Shown: positions 9,824 to 18,864 of the stretch, in pieces | Numbering within the stretch: position 1 is the stretch's first letter | Layout of the letters: every line of letters begins with the position of its first letter | Translations under genes and position numbers: made by a program | From: Xylaria sp. FL1777 | Taxonomy: Eukaryota > Ascomycota > Sordariomycetes > Xylariales > Xylariaceae | Direction of reading: 5' to 3' | DNA length: 64,000 nt | Assembly (NCBI GenBank): GCA_022578965.1 | Contig: MU400506.1 | Location: forward strand, 620,001 to 684,000 | The notes under the pieces: model-generated | What the model was told of the DNA's origin: nothing | The model's input: only the letters and a program-made list of their open reading frames with translations | Databases searched by the model: none

Positions 9824-12400
9824 ATGTTGTTTGTTGAGGAAGACGCGGATATGATTAAAGCCTGGATCGTCAAGCGTTTGGAGAATAAGTAGGTGCCATC
9901 AATGCCACTCCATATTGTCCGGATGTCCCACTGACCTTTGTTTGCATCTAGCTCCGACGCTGATGCTGACGTGCTTGCCGACTATGTCTTGGCACTCCTA
10001 AGACATGATGGCGACGTTGAGACTATTCGTAAACTCTTCGAAGAAGAAATACCAGATTTTTTACGAGAGGGTATGCTTCCCGGCCTCGCTAGCTCTGCCT
10101 TGTGTCTCGCGGTGGTTGCGTGTATAGTGCCATATGTGTAGAGTACTAACAGTAACAGATGCGGCTGCATTTACCGACGATGTCCTACAGGCAGTCAAAT
10201 ACCGATCATATGTCCCTGGAGCCCCTCCTGCTCCTCCCGCTCCTCCCACTGCTCGACAGCCCCATTTTCCACTTCCCCCAGCACCAGCACATCTTGCGCC
10301 GCGACCTGATATAATGCCATCATCGACATCCCTATATCATCCCTCCGCCCCCTATTCTGCATCTCTGGCGGCGCCTCCCTTCTCCCAGCCTGGTTCGCGC
10401 AAGCGTTCTTACAACGACCGTGACGATGGCGATGTTGACATTATCCTCAATGGCCAGTCCCCATATGGCCCACCGTACAAACAACCACGACGTGGAGGAG
10501 GTTTTGGTCAGCGTGGAGGAAGATATGAAGATCCATACGTGCCGAGAAGCTATCGAGGAACACCCCGTTTCCCTGGAGCTCCCGGTTCACTTCCATATGG
10601 AGCCGCCCTGCCTTTCGGTCCGCCCCCCATCGACGCCAACAGCATTATAGAAAACATCCAAATTCTGCAGTCACTCCTTCCCTCCGCTGCTGATTTGCCC
10701 CCATCTGTCTACTCGGGAACTTTCCCTCCGCCGAGCCGGAGAAAACAGCGTTGTCGTGACTATGATACCAAGGGATACTGCTCCTGGGGCAGGAATTGCA
10801 ATTTCGACCATGTATCCGAACAGTCTCATGTTGTACCTCAAATACCCGTGGCAGTTGACGGCAAGTCCCCCTTATTAGACAAACTTCGTGCGAGATAATA
10901 CGAGAGCTAACAATAAACTAGAATACGACCCTACCAATTCAGCACTGTCTCTGCCCCCTTTCAGTATACAGCAGCTTCCAGCAGGGCAACAGTTGGATCT
11001 CCCTAAAATCAAGCTCCCTCCGCCTACACATCGTCGTGAGCCTAAGAAACCACGACGAATAAAAGGCCGTCCCCCATTCGCTGCCAACGGCCCAAATTAT
11101 GACAAAACTAAGACAGCTATTGTTGTTCAAAATATTCCGAATGAGAATTTTACTGAAGATCAAGTCCGAGGTTACTTTTCGCAGTTTGGGAATATTGTGG
11201 AAGTCTCAATGCAACTCCAGAATCGTCTGGCTATGATCAAGTTCGATTCCTGGGAAGCAGCAAACACGGCTTGGAGCTCACCCAAAGTGATATTCGACAA
11301 TAGATTTGTCAAAGTCTTCTGGTACAAAGAGGATGGCAGTGAAGGGACTATGCCCAATGGAAAGCATGCAAAGAATGCTCCGAACGGCAATACAAACGGA
11401 ACTACACCAGTCAGTGAGTCGGTCTCTGCTCAACCGGAGCTCGATTTTGAAGAGTTTCACCGCAAGCAGCTGGAAGCGCAGAAAATATACAATGAGAAAA
11501 CGAAGAAGCGGCAAGAAATTGAACGCGAGCGTCAAGAACTAGAGGAACGTCAAAAGGCACTCCGCGAGCGACATGCAGAAGCAAAGCGTCAACTCGAAGC
11601 TAAGCTCAAAGGAAACGGCGTTAGAGACGGTTCATCGTCGCCTGCAGAGATCTTGACTGAGGGCGGGGACAAGAAGCCGAGTGCGCAAACTGAAGCTCTC
11701 AGGGCCCAGCTTGCTGCACTTGAACAAGAAGCCAATCAACTTGGCATTGACCCTGATGAAAACCATGATGATACTTCATCATGGGCGCCGCGGGGGAGAG
11801 GCCGTGGTAGAGGCTTCCGAGGACGTGGAACGTTTGTGCCAAGGGCAATTCGAGGAGGGTACAGCTATCAGGGAAGAGGAGGAATCGTTGAGTCCAGACA
11901 CGCTGCATACGCAGCATACTCCTTGGATAACAGACCAAAGGTTGTGGCACTATCTGGGGTTGATTTTACAATGCCCGAGAACGATGAAGCCCTCCGGCAG
12001 TATCTTTTTGTGAGTACGACGTTTTCCACTATAAAGGGGGATCACTAATAAGTTGCAGAGTGTTGGAGAATTCAAGGAGGTTCATGGAGCACCAGCAGTA
12101 ACGCATGTTACATTCAAAGATCGTAAAACAGCAGAAAAGTTCATGTTTGGCGTTTCTGCAAGCAACTCTATTCACGGTATCGAAGGCAAAATTGAGCCAA
12201 CTTGGGCTAAGACAGCTCCAGGATCGGCGAAGACGGCTGACAGCGACATTCCCATTGCCACCACCTTAGATGATGAGCATAATGATGACAGAAAGGTGGA
12301 TACAGGGGTTGATGTTAGCGGAGACCTTGAAGAAGGAGAAATTGACAATACCCCTGACCATGACCAAGGAGACATGGACTATGAAGCTGGCGAGTGGTAG
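9824..12400 (+). CDS. RBM26/27 (Rmn1)-like protein: PWI-like, CCCH zinc finger, RRM
   Basis: Five exons: 9824-9888, 9952-10070, 10159-10860, 10922-12009 and 12059-12400, 771 residues. The N-terminus (DADMIKAWIVKRLE through DVETIRKLFEEEIPDFL) has the PWI-like helical domain of RBM26/27. A CCCH finger (C-x8-C-x5-C-x3-H, about residues 260-280) follows a Pro-rich linker. An RRM (TAIVVQNIPNENFTEDQVRGY) sits at about 360-430, a charged coiled coil at 470-525, an RG-rich patch (RGRGRGRGFRGRG) near 585, and a second RRM-like fold at about 635-715 before an acidic tail. In fission yeast the family member Rmn1 belongs to the MTREC/NURS complex, which directs nuclear RNAs to the exosome; a nuclear RNA-surveillance role is inferred. 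Intron 3 (10861-10921) is best read as a GC-AG intron. Intron 2 has a perfect TACTAAC branch. Exons 1 and 5 are too short or offset to show as ORFs on their own. Confidence 0.85.
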
Positions 12401-13322
12401 GCCAGGCAGACAGACAGCTTAGAAATGCGAGCCTTGCTAGGATGGTTGTACAAAGGACATGACATGTATGGATAGTATGGGATGGCAATTGCACCCTAGA
12501 ACACTGTGAGCGTGCGAGTGCCGCAGCTCTTTTGAGGTTAACGACATGTGAGTTGGGGACATTTCAAGAGGAGTCTTTGAGCACTATTAACAAGTTGGAG
12601 ATCTAAGGAAGTTCAGATGTCCTCCAGCCCCTGCGACTGTTAATAGATACTGAGTTGAAGGTACACTGAATACCTGAATACCTGAATACCTACTGACATA
12701 ACGTAAAAAAGCGATTATATCACACCTCCAGCTATTCATATAGCTAGCATTGTATGCTAGATTATTCTACATTAAAATAGCTACGTGTTATTCCTTAGCC
12801 AACGTGGTAGGATCTGTTACACGCGCTGAACGCGCTGAACAACTTGATGACACTCCTGACCTCGCTCCATCTTCCCTGTTGCTTCCCCCTTCCTGATGCT
12901 CCCTCACTGTCTCGGGAGCTGAAGCCTTGCACCAAGGCTCGCACTAGTATGGCTGTATTCATGGCCTGGTCGCATATCCCTCTAAGTGCTGCTCCAACAC
13001 CAGTACATACCAAGGCCACTAAGCAGGGGTAATAAAGCCAATCAAATTGATAATTCGAGAGGTACTTGTATTCTCACTTAGGTAATTTAGCTAGTGCTAA
13101 AGGTTCTACTAATCACTATTGCTACAAATTGCTATATAAAAATATTGTATGCACTTTAGTATAATATCCTCTTTTTTTAAGTTATGGTTTAAGAAGTAAA
13201 AATTCAATTCAATAAGTAGATATAATGTTACTTACGTTAGTAGGGGTAATGTAGGTCAGAAAAATCGGTCGCAATTGTACTGATGTTGAAACAGCACTTA
13301 AAGGGATAAGTAGAACATAACT
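12401..13322. other. Intergenic region, repeat-like patches
   Basis: Follows the RBM26-like gene and precedes the 3' end of the receptor gene. Contains a short tandem (GAATACCT, three copies near 12667-12690) and an AT-rich stretch at 13080-13260. Around 12815-12850 there is a doubled GCGCTGAAC word that resembles the start of the dispersed repeat at 15553 and 49388. Small opposing ORFs at 12795-13032 match nothing I recognise. Confidence 0.4.
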
Positions 13323-14641
13323 TCAGACTCTGCTTAGATCATCAGAACCGCCACGTGATTCGGATGTGCTTGACCTCCCATCTTTTCCCTTGGTAGTCCG
13401 TAACGAACTCAGACTCATCATGCTACGAACATTGCTCATGATTAAACCCAGGGACCAGTTATTGTTGAGTTTGAGCCGCAATGTGGGTAGGCATACGGCC
13501 AAGAGCCCTACATGTGTTTCCAGAATTGACCAGAATATGAATGTGCTGTCAATTACTGCTTAACTTTTTAGCCGAATTCGAGAACTTTCAGGTAACCTAG
13601 GGGAGGGGCCGTACAGTCTTGATCGTTTGCCGGATTCCACGGCGTTTCGTTTTCCCACAAAAACCATACCAACTTTATCAAAGAGGCAATTACTGCTCTG
13701 ATTGGTATGTATCATCAGCCGCTACAGTACTTCGCTTGTCAAGTCTGGACAAAAACTTACAAAGATGCAGTGAGAAAAATAGCAATAACAGCCAATTTAC
13801 GCTGCACTTTCATATGCAATTTCCAGACCATCGCGATCGGCATCAAAATGATGATAGCATCGATAATAAAGTCCGAGACCGATTGTGCGTAGACTAATTT
13901 TTGTGTATTGATGCATTTCTCCAGAAGCTCGGCACCTGCTGTGGACCAGTAATATTCGAAGTGGGTGCCACAGGCAAATATAAAGGCGAAGGTTATACCT
14001 ATTCCAAACATTGCCACGATGACAAGCATGAAGGTTATGCTGATCATGGTTAAGTCGCGCCATAGACCTCTCAGGCAGAAAATGCGCCGGTAGAAGCACA
14101 ATATGCTGGCCTTCGATAGAGAGACCGAGGCTGCGAACATACTGGAAACGATGAAGAATACCTAGTGCGATGTAACGTTATTAAAAATGAAGATATCTCA
14201 TGCCTGGGCTTTCACTGACCTCGTTGTTGGTACTGATAGTAGCGTTAACTTGGTCCAAAGGCGTGCGTACTGTAACTGGCGCCTGCGTCAAGGGAGGTGT
14301 AGGATATCCAACGGCATGTCTGGCAACGCCTGGCTTCTTCAGCATAAACATTTGGTGCGGGATAATTTAGTAGCTACATACCGAACCAGACGGCAATGGA
14401 CATGCCAATATTAAGAGCCTTCCCATCGAAAAAAGATAAGCCATCTTCGCTTTCAACTTGGCAATGCACCTATGAGGAGGGAAACGCTTACGAGGGCGGG
14501 AAGAACGAGCCAGTCGTCGATTTCGTAAGGCGACTTCTGCATCCTTACTCGGTAGAAACGTATCCCTACAACTAGTATATCCAAGAGTAAAAATGTAATC
14601 GAGACGCCAAGCATGGCGGTATGATCTTGAGTTGCCAACAT
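13323..14641 (-). CDS. PTH11-like seven-transmembrane receptor (fungal rhodopsin-type domain)
   Basis: Six exons on the minus strand: 14492-14641, 14382-14418, 14220-14329, 13761-14161, 13615-13697 and 13323-13555, 337 residues, all phases consistent. The fold is read from landmark segments of this family: IRFYRV...YEIDDWLVLPAL, GVARHAVGYPTP, FFIVSSMFAASVSLSKASILCFYRRIF, the loop with CGTHFEYYW, SDFIIDAIIILMPIAMVWKL, AVIASLIKLVWFLW, and FWSILETHVGLLAVCLPTL followed by a short Ser-rich tail. PTH11-type receptors are plasma-membrane sensors of surface or host cues in filamentous ascomycetes; the ligand here is unknown. There is no CFEM domain in front. Introns are 52-73 bp with good donors, except that the intron after exon 1 ends in AAG. 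The exon 2 joins are the weakest part of the model. A MITE lies about 90 bp upstream of the start codon. Confidence 0.75.
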
Positions 14642-14728
14642 CTCGATCTCGATGGCTGTGAAGCCTAATGAGAGGGGAGATAGAAGATTCCGTCGTTAAT
14701 TAGGAGGTCAATCATTGAGGCTTCGTTG

Positions 14729-14899
14729 AAGTAGTATTAGTATGTTTGCTTTTGCGCAGAGCGTCGTCGCATCGCGAGCGGTGGATCGTCCGGGCGGAAG
14801 TGTTCCGGGATCACCGCTCACCTGTGGCGGCTGACGTGACATATACGCCGCGATACGTCCATGCTCTCTCTGCGCAAAGCAAACATACTAATACTACTT
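14729..14899. mobile_element. MITE-like element with ~31-bp terminal inverted repeats
   Basis: The left end (14729-14761) and the reverse complement of the right end (14868-14899) match over about 31 bases with a single one-base indel; both begin AAGTAGTATTAGTATG. The interior (about 106 bp) is GC-rich and non-coding, with further partial inverted symmetry (CGATCC / GGATCA patches). At about 170 bp with long TIRs and no ORF, it fits a miniature inverted-repeat transposable element. No clear target-site duplication is visible. It sits in the promoter of the PTH11-like gene. Confidence 0.75.
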
Positions 14900-15552
14900 T
14901 AATACAGTTATTAGGATCACGTAATGTGCCGCAATCAGTGTTGATCATTCGACGTAGAGGGATTTTGGACAGTGGCTTTGAACGTCTAGGTCTCGGGGTC
15001 CACGTCTTCAGTTAGTGTTGTAAGCGGCAGACCAGATACGGCGGGCTTGATGTTGTATCAAGGTGATCTACCGATGGTATTTGTATGACGGGGAATGTGC
15101 TATGAAGTTACTCAACCGGGAGCGCTATCCCTATAGGATGCCTTCGCGATCGTGTCCCTTCGACTGTTGGCCAATCAGTGAAATGCCGTACAGTCAGGTA
15201 TGGCTATCGTTCATTAGCGACGAAGCGGCGAAAGCGTCCCAAGGCGTCATGATCCATCGGATACGGGCTACTCAGTACGCAGGGCTTCCAGACGGACTCA
15301 CAGCGCCACCAATCGGCCACCGACTTAGAAGATTTCATATTGGCGACCAAGATGTCGATCTATCTATTATTAGACTAGCGAATTCCTAGGCCTGAAGATA
15401 TACAACTGGATATTCTAGAGTTACCAGCTTGTCGAAGATGTATTGATGTACCTAGGTAATTATTGTACGAGGATAAAGAAAGGCTAGCGAGGCCCGCATC
15501 ATAAGGGGCATTTAAAGTCGTCAACCAAAATTTAGTGATAAGGGATGCGAAA

Positions 15553-15733
15553 CACTGTCACACGCGCTAAATGCGATGAACACCTTGTGCTATCTTTAGA
15601 CGCGTAGTTCGGTGAGACACCTGGTTCTTACTGAGACCTATTGAGACTGTTTCGCGTATTTAGAAGTGAAGCTATTTTAGCTTTTGCTAATCTAAGACAT
15701 ACTAGTGGACCCCGGAAGTTAGGAAGCCTGGTA
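15553..15733. repeat. Dispersed repeat, copy 1 (partner at 49388-49500)
   Basis: Begins with CTGTCACACGCGCT and ends near GGACCCCGGAAGTTAGGAAG. The same start and end blocks, in the same order, occur at 49388-49500, there separated by fewer bases. Shared internal words include GTGAAGCTATT and CTAATCT(A/G)AGACATA. The divergence is mostly transitions, as expected for an old, RIP-mutated transposon remnant. Element class unknown. Confidence 0.6.
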
Positions 15734-15814
15734 TTGCGCCTCAGTACCGTAAACAAGAGTTGTAGAGATACTCTTCCCAGTTCCCTACTGATCTATGTGC
15801 TACGATTATAACCT

Positions 15815-16845
15815 TTAAAACATCATAATTTTTTCGATCTCGCCACCCAGCTTTACGAGTCTTGGATGCAACGATACATGCCGTTCCATGACCCAGCTCT
15901 CTATTGCCTCAAAATTCACACACTTTCTTTGTTGGTTCGACTGTGGCATTGGTCGTAGTATACCCGGGCGAACTTCCTCGGCATTCTCCCACGTAAAGGT
16001 AAAAATGTTCGTGTCCGCGTTGCACATGACCGTTCGACGGAGAGACTCGATGCAATGGCCTTGAAGAATTCATTAATAACGGAGAAATCGTGCGGCCGGA
16101 TAAGTGAATTTCTGTTACCTAGATGTTCGCGCAGATACTCCATGTTCTCCTCCGTGAGCTCATCGTAATAGTAGTCACTATGTAAGAATAGCCGTAGGCG
16201 TCTCAGACAGTGTATATCATGATAGACGCCGAGACCCGCCAGATAACCTCCATCGGCTAGAACCACGGAACTATTAACGGATTCCCCCGTCTTCACAAGA
16301 TCCGCACGAGAAGCGGAAAAATATGTCGCTACTTCACAGTTAGACCAGCATTGGAATAATGCGAGGAGGGTCCACGAACGCGTGATGAGATCATCCCATG
16401 CTTTTGTATTCTGCTCATTGGGACTGCCCATGAAAGGGCTTGGCTTGTTTTCCAGAGCATACTCGTCTCGCAATTCGTAGGACACCGGAATCCAATCGGA
16501 ATAGCGGTTGGCGAAATTCGCTTTGATATTAGAACCGTTAGACTTATATGACACATGGGCAGTATACGCTCTTTACCCACCAAGAACGGTCTTGTCTGTA
16601 CAACTAGAGCCCGAAATCGCCTGCCACAGCAAGGCTATAGCTAACGAGAAGCACAAGACATGGAGTACTACAGAGTACATAGATAGGAGAGGATAAGCAT
16701 GAAGATGCGTGGTGTTCTGTTTCGTACGGTACTTTTGGGTTCCGAAGAACCGATAAATTAAGCTGTGCGGCCGTGGAGGTCGAGGCCATTCACCGTCTGA
16801 GATGGCACTTTCATCATGGGGAAGAAGGTATTGTTTCGATTCCAT
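15815..16845 (-). CDS. UstYa-family (DUF3328) oxidase-like protein
   Basis: Three exons on the minus strand: 16581-16845, 16119-16520 and 15815-16059, 303 residues, phases consistent. UstYa proteins are type II membrane proteins that carry out oxidative cyclisation or other oxidations of fungal ribosomal peptides (ustiloxin, phomopsin, asperipin families) and occur in some other secondary-metabolite clusters. Both hallmark HxxHC motifs are present: HDIHC in exon 2, and HLGHC, which is created exactly at the junction of exons 2 and 3. The N-terminus has a short cytosolic part followed by one transmembrane helix (SVVLHVLCFSLAIALLW, about residues 58-74). The PSPFMGSP...AWDDLI block is typical of the family. 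Intron 1 uses a GTGGGT donor; intron 2 (16060-16118) ends in AAG. It is transcribed divergently from the peptide gene at 17655, with 809 bp between the start codons. Confidence 0.85.
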
Positions 16846-17654
16846 GATGAGTAGCGGGGACGAGTTTCTTCCTGTCTGAGAAAAAAAGACATCAACGGTC
16901 AGTGAGCTTAAGTTAAGCAGGCAGTAATTAGCGATGAGGAAATACGTGCCAGATATCTGTAAGCTACAACTAACACTAAACAGGGTATGTGTAACCAGAA
17001 TGGGTCCAACCTTGAACGCATTTGATGCCTCATTGACATATCTCCCGCTTCTTGGTATCAAAAGAAACTTGCAACCTAAGCCTAATCCTTTCATGAGGTC
17101 CACGTCACAAAGGGGGTCGAAGCGAATATGCAGTTGTCGTTATGTTGTCATACTATTCCCTATCCATGTTCACACAAGGAAGAGCGTTCTGTCTCACCGA
17201 AATTCGTAAAATCTGCCTATCATTGAAGCTATATGGAGGTAACATTACATCCTTCAAGAGCGGTTGGAACTGAACAAAGCTCGGCGTCCTAATATATAGC
17301 CAATGAGACTATTGATAGATACCCTGCCTGCCTTTGTTTAGCTTAGGCCCTTTGTAGGAGGCTCCCAGCCCTGTCTTACATAGGTTCAGTCATGATGTGG
17401 ACCGATAGCCTTGTATTTACTCACAAAAGGTAGCAGATTATAAAAAACAGTGTCGGGCGCGATTTCGAAGCCTCCATCAGATACGCTTCCACAAGAACAA
17501 GACAGATTCCCACAGCTTCGTTCTTTGCATATTTCCCTCCACGCCATCTCTTCAGAAATCATCAAGCAGAAGATTCGCAAGGTCTGTACAAGATATGGCC
17601 ACTTTATTACGATATTTCTCGTCCGCTAACGCAATGATATAGCCTCTACGAAAA
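16846..17654. promoter_or_regulatory. Candidate bidirectional promoter, UstYa gene / secreted-peptide gene
   Basis: An 809-bp non-coding stretch between two divergent start codons. A CCAAT word lies near 17299. On the peptide side, a probable 5' UTR intron runs from a GTCTGT donor near 17582 to the TAG just before 17644, with a CCGCTAAC branch; its removal also deletes an upstream ATG-ATA-TAG mini-ORF. Co-regulation of the two genes is inferred from this arrangement only. Confidence 0.45.
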
Positions 17655-17969
17655 ATGCGCGTTGTCCAATACATTGCCAGATTCCTGGTGGGCTCCCTCA
17701 CTGCGGTAGTCCTAGCTGCTCCGATTCCCGGTAAGTACATGGCGCTCAGGGAACCGGAACCATCGATGAAGACGACATCGATGCATTGAACGTGCTAACT
17801 CGTACCACTAGAAGAAATCATTGATTCCGCGGACTCATGCGTGCCCGCCGGTAAGCATGGCTCTTGACGCTCTTGCCAGAGACGCTAACGAATAGTAACT
17901 CGACTAGCACCGGTTGCCCACGGTACTCTCAACTCCCGTGATGAAGTCAAACCTAGGTGCCTTATCTAG
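17655..17969 (+). CDS. Small secreted peptide, candidate RiPP-type precursor (58 aa, 3 exons)
   Basis: Not visible as a simple ORF; I built it from splice signals. Exons 17655-17730, 17812-17850 and 17908-17969 join in phase 1 at both junctions. Donors are GTAAGT and GTAAGC, branch points GTGCTAAC and ACGCTAAC, and both acceptors are CTAG, so the intron evidence is strong. The product starts MRVVQYIARF, continues with a hydrophobic core (LVGSLTAVVLA), then a likely signal-peptidase site before APIPEE. The mature part is only about 37 residues: acidic EEIIDSADS, two cysteines (positions 35 and 56), an Ala/Pro segment and the C-terminus EVKPRCLI. There is no KR Kex2 repeat and no Tyr, unlike classical dikaritin precursors. 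The 3' end is less sure: a weak GTGCCT donor at 17957 could splice onto a hydrophobic tail ending near 18076. Its place beside a UstYa gene and a P450 suggests a pathway precursor, but a small effector-like secreted protein is equally possible. Confidence 0.6.
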
Positions 17970-18864
17970 TGAGGCTTCTAAAGGCCGACCGGAATAAATT
18001 TGAGGTAGTTGCTGCCAGAGTTCTTGCGGTCTTCGGGGTGATGGTTATGTGGTTAGGAGTAATGTCTGCGTGTTAAGTTAAAGGCACCTAAAGACAAGCG
18101 ACTTACTTCATATTACCTTCTATGTGCCCAGCAATTCATTGTACACGGTGCTTGATAATTATACCCTTCGACTTTTAGATTTTGACCGGACAGCTTGGAA
18201 GTGTGGGCTGAGCTGAAGGCGAGCAGGTCAACATGATCCATTTGAGTATGGCTAATTAAATTACATTCCTTTCTCGACTTTGGATGCGGAGAAGGGAACT
18301 ATCTACGAAAATTCAACCTATGCTATCTACATTGTTCAGTCTAGTATACGGTCGTAAACTATAATATATACATATATTTTATTCTAGGTCTCGGCCCTTA
18401 ACAGTATGGGAGGAGAAGGTCAGAAAGCTCGGCTGTTCAAACAAAGAATAAATATTGAACAAAGGACCTAAGGAGATTTAGTAATGAACATTTAGGGTAG
18501 AGCAATTCATCAGGCAGACTTCCATTCCATGTAGGGACAGTAATGCGACCCATAGTGTACCTATCCGCGATCCTGACCAGTATTGCTGGCAACATAAGGA
18601 GCAGGCGAGTTCCTCTGCCAAATCCAAAGCCCTCCTACAAGGTCCCATGCGCTAGGCTTTCGTAAACAGGTCCTGTCATATCTCAGGGCGTACAACAAGC
18701 TTGGTGGCTGAAAACTTGCCCCTCTCCATAGTTGCCACCATCCCCCCCTTTAGTCCCTCCCTAGAAAAGGACTTATTTATCTCCCTGATGCAATAAATCA
18801 AAGGCACAACGGCTATTCACGGGGAATTTCCTCACTCGCATTCACGAAACGTCGGTATTTCACT
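17970..18864. other. Intergenic region upstream of the P450 gene
   Basis: Contains the 3' end of the peptide transcript and the promoter of the P450. AT-rich around 18340-18400. The 5' leader of the P450 appears to lie just upstream of 18865. No supported gene; a possible extra 3' exon of the peptide gene could lie at about 18019-18076. Confidence 0.5.

Larger units (their letters stand above)
14642..15814. other. Repeat-bearing intergenic region between receptor and UstYa gene
   Basis: Contains the inverted-repeat element at 14729-14899 and a dispersed-repeat copy near 15553-15733, annotated separately. A 108-codon plus-strand frame at 15063-15389 looks protein-like in composition, but I do not recognise it and it has no clear start or splice context. 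It may be a relic. Confidence 0.4.

Noticed and set aside
10865..10898. GT-donor alternatives for RBM26-like intron 3
   Set aside because: GTCCCC at 10864 breaks the reading-frame phase, and GTGCGA at 10888 leaves a 34-bp intron, too short for this organism's introns.
12795..13032. Opposing small ORFs near a GCGCTGAAC doublet
   Set aside because: Neither strand resembles a known protein; more likely repeat-derived sequence than a gene.
15063..15389. 108-codon plus-strand ORF between the MITE and the dispersed repeat
   Set aside because: Composition is protein-like, but I recognise no domain, and there is no convincing start, splice site or partner exon. Kept only as a note in the intergenic entry.
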